DNA of 64,000 nt from Syncephalis plumigaleata. Its lineage: Eukaryota > Zoopagomycota > Zoopagomycetes > Zoopagales > Piptocephalidaceae. Under the pieces are notes generated by a model that made no database searches, was not told the DNA's origin, and saw only the letters and a program-made list of their open reading frames with translations. The stretch spans positions 434,001-498,000 of the forward strand of contig JAIXMF010000012.1 of NCBI GenBank assembly GCA_025201365.1. Reading direction: 5' to 3'. Of the stretch, positions 36,191 to 45,971 are shown one piece after another. Position numbers and translations under genes: made by a program. Each line of letters begins with the position of its first letter. Position 1 is the stretch's first letter.

Positions 36191-37293
36191 TACCGTGTAT
36201 GTGCTTATGTGTGCGTGCTTGTCATCTGTACATGTGCCTCTCATTCTATGAACATTATCGTCGCCATCGTCGTCAATCCGTGTATTCCAATCCACCACCC
36301 ATTCGCTCCATCATCATTCTCGTCATTCTCATCATTCCTATAATGGTGGTGATGATGATGATGATGGCAATCGTGTATAGGCAAATCCTCGTCCCCTACA
36401 AGTGTCTATGGATGCCGATACCATGGAGGATGTCGACGTGTGTTCAGTGGATACATCGCCGGTGCGACCGCTACAACCCACGGAGAAACAAACGATATCA
36501 TTTGATGTGGCACCAGTTGATTTTACGGAAATGCTACAATCAACGAATCAACGACAGAGATCCGACGAGCGTACACAAGTGGACACGGTAAGTTGTACGA
36601 GTATAAGCAATGCACATTATAGTAATTTTATTCAATGAATATTATAGAAGAATGACCTCACCGTAAATCTGACCGAGTGGCGATCATTCATTAGTAATAC
36701 TGAAGAAGCTACTATACTAGTATACTACTACATTGCTATCATCTAGTAGTGCAAAGGTCACAACCATGTCACAGAATAGTGCAGAATCCATTACAAATAC
36801 ATCTACAATGTATAATAATGGACATTCTACTGAAGTAGCGATGAATCCATCACTATCCTTACCATTATCATCATCATCATTAGGAGATAGCATGTTACAT
36901 CATCATACGTCAAATGTACTCACACCCGTGAATAGTAATAGCAACTATAATCATAGCAATTATAGTGGACATACGACAGTAGCACTACGATCAGATCTAT
37001 TTGATGGTGATCATTATAGCAGGTAAGTGTTGAATAGATTATATTAGAGATGGGCTAACCCTTGTTACCATATGATAAATTAAAGTAGCGGATCTACCTC
37101 ACCCTACACTCGATATGATCCACAGTGCACATTTATGGGATCGGTAAGTGTGTAGAACATCTGAAATAGTAGATACTAATGTAAATTGTTCAAATAGACC
37201 TCGCAACGTGGTGTACTCAATCTATTGAAACAAAGCCGTCTTATGGGTGCCTACGAGGCTAAACTCAAGAAAACCAATGCCATAGCAAAATAG
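35842..37293 (+). CDS. Unrecognised spliced gene
   Basis: A tentative model: exons 35842-35890, 35967-36040, 36381-36587, 36648-37022, 37089-37143 and 37198-37293. Support comes from phase-compatible GT-AG boundaries and non-random protein composition, for example KAPIRHAASSSLVEVAVSPL, DTMEDVDVCSVDTSPVRPL and the basic C-terminus RGVLNLLKQSRLMGAYEAKL. The middle is Ser/Asn/His low complexity. The frame changes by one base around 36700-36733, which I cannot explain with an intron, so that exon may be misread. No domain is recognised. It lies on the same strand 100 bases behind the BET gene, so parts could instead be BET 3' UTR. Function unknown. Confidence 0.45.
36158..36190. repeat. (AATC)n microsatellite
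   Basis: Tandem AATC units for about 33 bases, inside a proposed intron of the unrecognised gene. Confidence 0.9.
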
Positions 37294-37548
37294 TAATTCA
37301 TAGTTGTATTCTTTTTTTTGTTGTTCGTTTATTTCCTAGTTCAATTATCGCGTATTTTAAAACATCTACAAAAACAATCGTTATTTACATTACACTCGAT
37401 TGTTTCTTGCACTTTATTCCTTTTCTTTTCTTTTCGCTTCTTGGCTACTTCAATATGTGTGTGTGTGTGCTTTCTTTCTTTCTTTAGTAATAAACCATAC
37501 TATGTAAAATCATATAAAATGACTATAAATGTTATAGTAGTTTATTAA

Positions 37549-38406
37549 TTATATATACAAATTGTCATGAGCGACAGTTTGTCGAGTTCGTTTGCCATAC
37601 AACTTTTGTAATAATGGCATATTAACATGTTGAGCTAGTTGATACAGTAACATGGATATATTACTAGCTGTCGATTCAGTGATGATGGCACTATCACTTT
37701 GAGTAAGATAATATGCAGGTAGATTACGAATTTCACACTGTAAATTGTAATCGTATAGAGTAAATAATCAGCAAGGTTATTCATGTTTTGATCACTTACT
37801 AATGACAGAATGGCAGCAGGTAATCCACGCGCCACTCTACTTGATACAGGTGTGCTTATTTCACGATTAGGCTCGCCCGTCATCATAATGCTTATTGCGT
37901 TAGCTTCGACAAAATCCGCTAGAATGACTCTATTATTCATTGATCATAGTTAGACGAGTATTACCATCATTATGTTGAGATGCTATTGTTGCTATTACAC
38001 TTACTGTTGTGGTGAGAAACGAGCCATTAATCTACCGGCCATGAGTGTGTCGGCATGTTCCCATAGAATGGCATCGCAATATATGGCGACAACATTATCC
38101 TGAATAGTAATATGCATTCGACGTGCATGACGATCCGATAGTGAACTTTCCTCGATAGACTACAACAACCATAGGTTATTGGTGTTACGTGTAATAGTTG
38201 GGATTGTATAGAGTTACCTGAGATTCGAAATGAATACGCGCTTCTCCTAGATCACGAGCAGTGGAAGAAGGTAGCGAGAGTGGTCCTGTCACCGGTTGCA
38301 CTATCAATAGTTGACATTGCGTTGGTGCATCAGCTGGCCAGTCCACCTTTTTAATAGTAGTCAAGCCAGTGGCTGAATAGTCTTCTGTATCGCTATCGAT
38401 AATCAT
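37549..38406 (-). CDS. PSMG1: Proteasome assembly chaperone 1 (PAC1)
   Basis: Exons 38406-38218, 38159-38005, 37929-37800 and 37737-37549, 220 residues with closed phases. The central ITIQDNVVAIYCD and the segment GLPAAILSLCEIRNLPAYYL correspond to the PSMG1 IAIGNNAVAF and DLPAAVLSYCQVWKIPA regions, in the right order and spacing. It is shorter than human PSMG1 (288), mainly at the N-terminus. PAC1 pairs with PAC2 (PSMG2 at 7889-9119) to build the proteasome alpha ring. Head-to-head with WDR4/Trm82 at 44174, with a LINE inserted between them. Sequence similarity is moderate, so the call is good but not certain. Confidence 0.8.
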
Positions 38407-38580
38407 TGAGTATATAGATATATAGATAGATATATATGTGTGTGTGTAAGTTATAATATATGAACGTAAACAAGAAAGATGACGTAGACAAAGAAAGAGT
38501 AAGGAAGTAAAATAGTAATCTGTTATTTTTTTTATTGTCCTTGCAGTGAAAACATCAACAACACTATTTTTTGTTTTTTT
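38407..38580. promoter_or_regulatory. Remnant of divergent PSMG1/WDR4 promoter
   Basis: Without the LINE, the PSMG1 and WDR4 start codons would be about 200 bases apart. This side contains AT-rich sequence, a poly(T) run near 38527 and CT-rich tracts. The other side is only about 10-20 bases before the WDR4 ATG. Confidence 0.5.
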
Positions 38581-38595
38581 CCTCTCTCTCTTTAT
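38580..38595. repeat. Candidate LINE target-site duplication, 5' copy
   Basis: TCCTCTCTCTCTTTAT, identical to 44149-44164 beyond the LINE 3' end. Confidence 0.55.
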
Positions 38596-38988
38596 GAACC
38601 TCTCTCTTTCCTCTTTCACATTTGATTGAACTTTGGCAACCTTTTGAAACAAAGAACTAGTCACAGTATTTCTATAAGCTTTCACTATTGTATATACATT
38701 TATTTCAAAATAAAACTCAAACATAATCGCGTTACTTATTGCATATACTGATACAAGAAATTTTCTTTACAACTTCTTTCATTCCTTACGTTTTGTACAT
38801 AAGCCTTGCTTATTTCATTCCTCTCTTCTTTTAATTTCTTATTGTATATACATATATTCAAATTAGTTTCAAACCTTATTGCGTTTTCTTTTTATTACTA
38901 TTGTTCTTTGAACGTCGTTTAAGTTTACAATATCTTATCCTTTAGTTTATTACGTACATCTTTTCTTCAACTGAATCTATTTGTAAGC

Positions 38989-40329
38989 ATGATGTATGCG
39001 GAGAAGGTAAAAAAAGGTGCGAACGTAGCACCCATGACTCATCCATTCCAGCCCACCAATCCTAAACATTCTTCTCAACCTCTGCAATCTAAAAGTGTTT
39101 TGTCATCCCGAGTTGCAGATGCTTCAGCTAATCGTCCTGTTTCACGTAACCCAAATGTGCTCAATTTCAATTTCAGTGGAATCGACATTGATGTGCAGGA
39201 AGTCGCTAACATTTTATCTAAACAATACCCGGAAAGTTTTAGACTTATTCCAATTCGTCGGGCAGGCTTTTATGAGCTCGCTTTTGAATCGGACGTAGAT
39301 CTGGAACAACTCGCTAAACAAGGACTTGTCTACAAAAACCATTCAATACCAGTATCCACTACCTCCAAACCAATGGAAAACTATTTGTTAGTAACCCTTG
39401 AAAACACTCCAATTTTAAGCGAGAAGTCCTTGGCCAAACTATTGGAAACAAAGCTACTTGAATATGGAGAACTTCTAGATTTACGTCTCATGTTTTACCC
39501 TAATACTCACCTTTTAACTTCAAAAGCTTTGGCTTTTTACGACCTGTCCAAGTCGCCGGAAGTAACCAAGCGTCTTCCTAAATTCATCAATTTTGATGCG
39601 TCATCTGATTCACCAATGTTCCTCAGCTGGAAAGGTGCCCCAATTCAATGTTCTAACTGCGAAGCAGTGGGCCACATTCGAGCTAAGTGCCCAAAACTCC
39701 ATCCACAACTAACATCTTTCAACCCAATTTCTCACAACACGTCATCATTCAAGAGACAACGTGACAGCTATGAGAGTATTCATGCTTCTGACAGTAGTAC
39801 ATTATTTTCTTCCAAGCCTAATCTTTCCGAGGTCACACATAAGGTCCCGATGTCTAATTTTAGGTCGCGAGTTCCACAGACACCAAAGGATCGAACTATG
39901 ACTTCTACTATTTCTCTACAAGCCACTCCCCCAGTCCAGGTGAGTGACAATTCCACATCGGAACAACCGATCCCTCCATTATTCACTCCAATAGTGATCT
40001 CATCCTCAGATGATCCTGCCATAGATTTGGAGATGATACAGGAACAGGATGAGAATGAGAAAGTGGAAGCCATTACAAACAGCAAACCCGTCAAACAACC
40101 CATAATAACAACACCCATTAGAAGGTCAGCACGATTACAGGCTAAGTCTGCTGCTAAAAAACCAATTTCTCCTCCTAATCCAACAATTAACGACCCCACT
40201 CAACCTGACGATACCGATATGGATACAGAATCAGATCAGAGTGAGGATGATGCGGTAGATACAAAACATTTATCAATAACGTCGAGCAAAGTCGATAATG
40301 ACTTGTCAGACTCCGTTATGCATGATTAA
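38989..40329 (+). CDS. LINE ORF1, gag-like nucleic-acid-binding protein
   Basis: 446 residues. The N-terminal half (about 60-215) has an RRM-like alternation of strands and helices (VLNFNFSGIDIDVQEVANIL ... YLLVTLENTP). A CCHC zinc knuckle C-x2-C-x4-H-x4-C (CSNCEAVGHIRAKC) lies at about residues 221-234. The C-terminal half is Ser/Pro/Thr-rich with acidic and basic patches and an SARLQAKSAAKK segment. Family knowledge: ORF1 proteins coat LINE RNA and chaperone target-primed reverse transcription. Its TAA stop overlaps the ORF2 ATG by one base (TAATG). Confidence 0.88.
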   Translation: MMYAEKVKKGANVAPMTHPFQPTNPKHSSQPLQSKSVLSSRVADASANRPVSRNPNVLNFNFSGIDIDVQEVANILSKQYPESFRLIPIRRAGFYELAFESDVDLEQLAKQGLVYKNHSIPVSTTSKPMENYLLVTLENTPILSEKSLAKLLETKLLEYGELLDLRLMFYPNTHLLTSKALAFYDLSKSPEVTKRLPKFINFDASSDSPMFLSWKGAPIQCSNCEAVGHIRAKCPKLHPQLTSFNPISHNTSSFKRQRDSYESIHASDSSTLFSSKPNLSEVTHKVPMSNFRSRVPQTPKDRTMTSTISLQATPPVQVSDNSTSEQPIPPLFTPIVISSSDDPAIDLEMIQEQDENEKVEAITNSKPVKQPIITTPIRRSARLQAKSAAKKPISPPNPTINDPTQPDDTDMDTESDQSEDDAVDTKHLSITSSKVDNDLSDSVMHD

Positions 40330-43300
40330 TGATTCAACGTCTCCGTTTTGCAACCCTCAACGTCAACAGATTGAGGGATGAAATCAAACGTAACAACATT
40401 TTAACCTTCATTAAAACTTTCAATCTAGATATTATTGCACTACAAGAAACTAATTTCGACGACCTTGTATGCCAATCCTGGTTTACATCTATGGGATGCA
40501 AGGCAGTCTGTAATAAAAAAGTTGCAATAATAATTTTTAACAATAACATATCCATCACCGATAAAAAACTTATTGACGACCGTGTCATCTCTCTCTCATT
40601 AACGTATCATACATATAATTTCCACTTCACCACAGTTTACGCTCCACCGGCATCTCCAGAAAGAGTTGTCTTTTTCAATAGACGCCTTTCGGAACTCATT
40701 CCCAAACCCAATTCGTTAATTGTAGGCGATTTTAATACTTACAACCAACCTCATCTCGATCAATCTAATAGATCCACTTCATACGGCTGGTCCGCCCTAG
40801 CTCCACAATTGCGACGTTTAAACGTTCACGATTTGTACAGATATCACTATCCCACCGGAACTGACTTCACCTTTAGAAGCTCGAGAAGAGTTGAATCTAG
40901 ACTGGACTATCTATTCACTTCTCAGCAGATGTTATCGATGTGTGAACCACCGGTTATCACTCCTTGTCCATTTTCAGATCACAATATGGTATCTTCAGCG
41001 CTCCTTCTTCCTCAACAACTACCGCATGGCCCAGGATCGTGGCGTTTGGACTTAACCTTACTGTCTGATCAGGAGTTTATTGAATCTGTCACATCCTATT
41101 TGGAGGAAACTCTAACAGCCAACCACACACAACCATTACACGAAATTTGGGATAAAGCTAAGCGTGCTATAATGGACATAGCATGTAAACGCTCCAAATC
41201 TATTCAACATATACGCAAACTTCACAATGAAATTGCTCTAAAAAGATGGATTGATATCAGCAAACGCCCCCCACCATTACGCGACCAGGTCGCGTATCGC
41301 AAATGGGAGGAGGAGAAAGCACGTCTAAAAGAGGTCTACACCAAGTCAATAACGGCCGCTACCACACGAAAACTAAGAGCAAGACGAGATCGATGGTCAG
41401 AGCAAGGTGAACGCCCTACTCGTTATTTCTACAGAATGGTCAAAGCTAAACAAGCCTTCAGTTATATGGAAGGTGTCCAACAATTAGACGGTAGTATAAC
41501 CAATAACACCTCGGAGATGTTGGGCGCTGTACATGATTTCTATGAGCACCTTTATTCAAAAGGTACTACAAATGAATATGCTCAAACAATGTTAATAAGA
41601 GAACTGACAGCTCACCTTTCAGTTTCTCAATCAGCTCATTTAAATGTCCCAATATCAGGTGAGGAAATCATGAACACCATTCAACATCTAGCTAGATGGA
41701 AAGCGCCAGGAATGGATGGCCTTCCAGCTGAATTCTATCGTACTTTTAACAACTTAATTGTGCCTTTCTTCGAGAAAATGCTTGCGGAATGTTTAGCAAT
41801 TAAAGCTCTCCCAACATCATTTGGTCAATCACGTATCATTTTATTATACAAGAAAGGGGATCATCTTAATCTGGCCAACTGGAGACCAATTTCACTCATG
41901 AACACAGATGCAAAAATCGTTACCAAAATACTCACCTCTCGATTACAACTTCATTTTCCCTCCATCATTTCACCAGCTCAAACTGGTTTCGTTCGTAATC
42001 GCTCCATTTTCGATAATATCTGGTCTTTAGAGCATACCCTGGAAGCAGGCCTTCTACACAATCGTACTGGTTTTTTGTCTTTCCTAGATCAAGAAAAGGC
42101 ATACGATAGAGTGGACCACGAATATCTTCTCAAGATCCTCTCGGCAATAGGTATTCACGGTGCCTGGCGAGATTGGATTGACCTATTCTATAGCAACTTA
42201 TCAGCAGTAGTTACTGTTAACGGCTTCATGTCTTGTCCATTTAAACTTACTCGAGGATTACGACAAGGCGACCCACTGTCACCGTTGTTATACAACCTTG
42301 TGATAGAACCGTTGATCCTATATTTCCAATCCAACATTCGAGGATGGCAATTCGATAATTTCACCTTCCGCGCAATGGCGTACGCAGACGACATGGTAGT
42401 AGCCACGGCCGACCAGGATGATGTGCGCACCTTGCAAAAAGGCCTTTTCCTTCACCAAAAAGCTAGCGATGCAAAAATCAATGAACACAAGTCCCTCACT
42501 CTAACCCTCCCGAACACACCAGGCACGATACCTTTCACCTCTCAACGATGGGACGAGCCGTTTAGATACCTAGGCATTTATTTCGCCAAGGGTAAAATTG
42601 CTATCGACCATCAGCAACAACTCATTCTAAACTCAGCTGCTAAACGTATCGACTCATGGCGAGAACGAGATTTATCCATCAAAGGTAGAATCCTCCTACT
42701 CAACTCTTTCATTCTCTCTAAATTCTGGTTTGCATCACATGTCGCTGCTCCGAGCAGCACTACAATACCAGCGTTACTTTCAATGATGCGCTCCTTTATT
42801 TGGCGAGGTGGAAAAGCCAGAGTATCGCTAAGACAGATAATGCAACCAATGATTCAAGGAGGTCTTGGCCTTTTGCCACCAATTATACAAGCCCAATGTC
42901 TGCTCACTAAATGGTTCAAAAGAGTTTTCGAGCCGTCAGCCCCTCCCTGGAGCTACCTGGCTAGAGATCTACTACAACAAACTCTATCTAAGGCAGGTTT
43001 TCAACCATACGCCTTTCTCCTCAACTCGTTCTACAAGTGCCGTCTCGATAACAGATTATCTTCTCCTTGGAGTGATAAACTGTTAGCCTGGTCAGCAATT
43101 GGTGGTTCGATTCAACCTGACATTACAAAACTCGATCCTCAAACTATACTAGCCCTACCTATTGAATGTATAATGACAACAGATAAAGGTAAACCAATTA
43201 AGGTAGGTGCCTTGGCTCAAAGATATAATGTCACATCAATGTCAGATCTCTTCACTTGGAACGAATCCTATAATCAATATTACATAAATTCTTCATCATC

Positions 43301-44099
43301 TCCTTTCCATAAGTATATTGCAAAACGACTCAGGAACAGAAAACTTTTAATTCCTCAGAACATCAAAGAGAGATTCGTTGAAGCAGGCAAACAACCTCCT
43401 CTTAAATGGCAAGACGCAATCCACAAACTACTCATTGTTAACGCGCAGCCAATCGAGTCTTTTACCGCTAACCTCAGTAGGAAGTCAATCCAATCTTTAA
43501 AAGCTACTCATCATTCGACTATTGATCCATCGGTAGATCCCAAGCAATTATGGAAACGTATATCCAATCCAGCAATCACACCAAAACTCCAATCCTTCAT
43601 GTGGCTACTCAACAATAAAGGAATTTGGAGTGGAGTGGAAGTGTCCAAGTGGGCTAACGCTACTGTTCCTTGTACACGTTGTCATCAGCCCGTAGAAACT
43701 CTAGAGCATTCATTTTGGTCGTGTCCTCCGGTTCAGCAGTTCTGGACGAACATGCTAACACGATTGTCTACTACTCCGTCAGCAGACTTCAACTGGAAAT
43801 CAATTGTTACCCTTTCTTATAATTTACATTCTGACAAAGCCAACATTACTAACCATATATCTATCATTAGCGCGCTGTGGGCCATATATAGTACCCGTAT
43901 AGCCAGCATCTACAATAACAAACCGTCTGATCACCAACATATATATAACTCATGGTCCTACACATTACAGAATATTATACGGGCAAAATATCGCACAGCT
44001 TTAACGCTTTCGTCCACTTCGACATTTCGTCGTAAGTGGCAATGGTTAGGTGATGCTTTAAATGTAAATTTTCACTCCCCATTATCGACTGATGGATAA
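40329..44099 (+). CDS. LINE ORF2, endonuclease and reverse transcriptase
   Basis: 1256 residues, open throughout. The APE-type endonuclease occupies the first about 225 residues: LNVNRLR, ALQETNF, GDFNTY (about 133) and SDHNMV (about 216). The reverse transcriptase follows with KAPGMDGLPAEF, RPISLMNTDAKI, FLDQEKAYDRVDH, RGLRQGDPLSPLLYN and the catalytic AYADDMVVA (about 684-692). Near the C-terminus CTRCHQPVETLEHSFWSC (about 1114-1131) is the zf-RVT-type zinc-binding motif. I see no RNase H domain. All catalytic residues I can check are present, so the element may be active. Translation probably depends on reinitiation at the TAATG overlap with ORF1. Confidence 0.95.
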   Translation: MIQRLRFATLNVNRLRDEIKRNNILTFIKTFNLDIIALQETNFDDLVCQSWFTSMGCKAVCNKKVAIIIFNNNISITDKKLIDDRVISLSLTYHTYNFHFTTVYAPPASPERVVFFNRRLSELIPKPNSLIVGDFNTYNQPHLDQSNRSTSYGWSALAPQLRRLNVHDLYRYHYPTGTDFTFRSSRRVESRLDYLFTSQQMLSMCEPPVITPCPFSDHNMVSSALLLPQQLPHGPGSWRLDLTLLSDQEFIESVTSYLEETLTANHTQPLHEIWDKAKRAIMDIACKRSKSIQHIRKLHNEIALKRWIDISKRPPPLRDQVAYRKWEEEKARLKEVYTKSITAATTRKLRARRDRWSEQGERPTRYFYRMVKAKQAFSYMEGVQQLDGSITNNTSEMLGAVHDFYEHLYSKGTTNEYAQTMLIRELTAHLSVSQSAHLNVPISGEEIMNTIQHLARWKAPGMDGLPAEFYRTFNNLIVPFFEKMLAECLAIKALPTSFGQSRIILLYKKGDHLNLANWRPISLMNTDAKIVTKILTSRLQLHFPSIISPAQTGFVRNRSIFDNIWSLEHTLEAGLLHNRTGFLSFLDQEKAYDRVDHEYLLKILSAIGIHGAWRDWIDLFYSNLSAVVTVNGFMSCPFKLTRGLRQGDPLSPLLYNLVIEPLILYFQSNIRGWQFDNFTFRAMAYADDMVVATADQDDVRTLQKGLFLHQKASDAKINEHKSLTLTLPNTPGTIPFTSQRWDEPFRYLGIYFAKGKIAIDHQQQLILNSAAKRIDSWRERDLSIKGRILLLNSFILSKFWFASHVAAPSSTTIPALLSMMRSFIWRGGKARVSLRQIMQPMIQGGLGLLPPIIQAQCLLTKWFKRVFEPSAPPWSYLARDLLQQTLSKAGFQPYAFLLNSFYKCRLDNRLSSPWSDKLLAWSAIGGSIQPDITKLDPQTILALPIECIMTTDKGKPIKVGALAQRYNVTSMSDLFTWNESYNQYYINSSSSPFHKYIAKRLRNRKLLIPQNIKERFVEAGKQPPLKWQDAIHKLLIVNAQPIESFTANLSRKSIQSLKATHHSTIDPSVDPKQLWKRISNPAITPKLQSFMWLLNNKGIWSGVEVSKWANATVPCTRCHQPVETLEHSFWSCPPVQQFWTNMLTRLSTTPSADFNWKSIVTLSYNLHSDKANITNHISIISALWAIYSTRIASIYNNKPSDHQHIYNSWSYTLQNIIRAKYRTALTLSSTSTFRRKWQWLGDALNVNFHSPLSTDG

Positions 44100-44148
44100 A
44101 ATTTGTTAATTTTCTTTATTGGTCAATAAAAACATTATTTCCTCCTCC

Positions 44149-44164
44149 TCCTCTCTCTCTTTAT
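44149..44164. repeat. Candidate LINE target-site duplication, 3' copy
   Basis: TCCTCTCTCTCTTTAT, matching 38580-38595; it ends ten bases before the WDR4 start codon. Confidence 0.55.
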
Positions 44165-44173
44165 TCTATCACT

Positions 44174-45831
44174 ATGCCGGCTTTCTCTCATTTATGCGCT
44201 CGTCCTCAATCAACTGAGATAGTGGCCGCGTCAGGTGCTGACTTTTTGGTTATCGATACTAGGTAAATCGAAGCAACTATTGCAACTAGTATATAAATAG
44301 AGAGTAACCATAGTATAGTGCGGGATCAATAACGTTAGGCACGCGTCATTATGAGACTATCCAGCTTGATTATCCGTTACGCGAAGGACACAAAGCGTCT
44401 ATTAGTGCAGTAGCATTTACAAACGATGGTAGCAAGGCAGCTACATTCTCTGACGATAAAGTATTATGTATATGGAATACAACTGGTTGGGAACGTGTCC
44501 TTTCATTGTAAGTAGTCTACTATTAGTATGATAATAGGATGATTGTATAGAAAAGGTGAACTAACTCTATGACACAAAAGAGATATGCCAAAACGAGTCA
44601 ATGCATTGCTATTCGATAATACAGGCAATGTCATTTATGCAGCAGACAAGTTCGGCGATGTTTATCGGTGAGTACAGTTAGATGAGTATAAGCATTCTAT
44701 TGTGTAATAATACTGATGATACCTGCTTATTCAATAGGGTTAATATTACTCATGAACCAACTACACCACTTGATCAACCCATTATTGGACATGTCTCAAT
44801 GATAACAGATATGGTGAGTAAGCAATATTAACCCTATACTGTTAGTAGCTACAATAATAATAATACAATGACTATTAGGTTATATCTCCAGATAATCAGT
44901 ATCTATTAACAGCAGATCGTGATGAGAAAGTACGCATAACTAAAACGAGTAACACTAGTAGTGTATATGCATTCCTACTTGGACACACAAAGTAAGTGAA
45001 TCATCGATGAATACATATAAGAATGACACTAATCTAATACTGCTACATGCATATACTTATAATCTAGATTTATTTCTGCTCTTCATATTCCATCATTCGC
45101 TCCTCATCTAGTCGTGTCAGGTGGCGGTGATGGCTATCTTATGGTGTGGGATTACGCACAAGCCAAGGCTGTACAATCAATTCCAATTGCTTTGGCAGCT
45201 CGTCCTTACTGGGTAAATAGATACATAGCATATATATATGTATATATATAACCATCTTATATTTTGTAATGATATCTAGGTAAGCAATGATGAGAAACAA
45301 ACATATACCGGTAACTTTGCCGTTCGTCATATTCAAAGTTTACCCTCAAATAAAACATTGGTCTGTGTGGATAAGTAAGTGATCATTATCATACTATTAT
45401 ATATATACTTGCTAATACATACATCATTAGTGTCCATGCTTTGTTATACTTGACCTGGTCAGAGGAACAACAAAAGTATCAAGATCATGTCAGTGTAGTG
45501 CCACTCACTGGATTCCCTATGAGTACCGCTGTGAATGAACAAGGTCAATGCTGGGTCTCGTTAAATAAAAACGATTCGAATGATGTCCCATTCATGCAAT
45601 GCTTACAAGATCACTCTGATGTAAGTAGGACAATATCATGCTCTATTCGTAATTAACATTTGTTGTATAGAGCATATCTGTATTGGAATCATCCTCATTA
45701 GATTTTATCTCTCCATTATACTCACAATTAGGTAAGTAATTAGTAGGATGATGACATCTAGATAACTAACTAACTAACATGATTCAATAGCACCATTAAC
45801 TGGTTCTCTAGCAGATCAACTAAAGAAATAG
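44174..45831 (+). CDS. WDR4: tRNA m7G46 methyltransferase WD40 subunit (WDR4/Trm82)
   Basis: Ten exons: 44174-44262, 44319-44507, 44581-44667, 44738-44813, 44879-44991, 45068-45212, 45280-45374, 45431-45620, 45671-45731 and 45791-45831; 361 residues. WD40 repeats carry the family segments ADKFGDVYR, GHVSMITDMVISPDNQYLLT, ADRDEKVRI and SGGGDGYLMVWDY, all matching WDR4/Trm82 in order. It is the non-catalytic partner of METTL1/Trm8 in tRNA guanine-46 N7 methylation. It sits immediately downstream of the LINE, so its original promoter is now split from PSMG1. Another tRNA methyltransferase gene, DNMT2, lies 8 kb further on. Confidence 0.93.
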
Positions 45832-45971
45832 ATATAGTGTAGTGCTACATTATCATCATGGAATAATAAATATTAACTAAGATCAAACAAAACACATTTA
45901 TTTATTTATTTTACGCGTTTTTGTCTATTCATTTCTTTTACTATCACTTGTTACTCTTTGTTACTACTGAA

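Larger units (their letters stand above)
38596..44149 (+). mobile_element. Apparently full-length non-LTR retrotransposon (LINE)
   Basis: About 5.55 kb with two long open ORFs, a 5' leader of about 390 bases, and a short 3' end (GTCAATAAAAACATTATTT followed by TCC repeats) without a long poly(A). A 16-base identical sequence, TCCTCTCTCTCTTTAT, lies at 38580-38595 and 44149-44164 and is a candidate target-site duplication, with the caution that CT-rich sequence is low complexity. The endonuclease is the APE type and a CCHC zinc finger is present in both ends of the coding region (ORF1 gag-like, ORF2 C-terminal). This fits the L1/Tad-like part of the LINE tree; the exact clade needs a tree. Uninterrupted ORFs suggest recent insertion. 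Confidence 0.9.
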
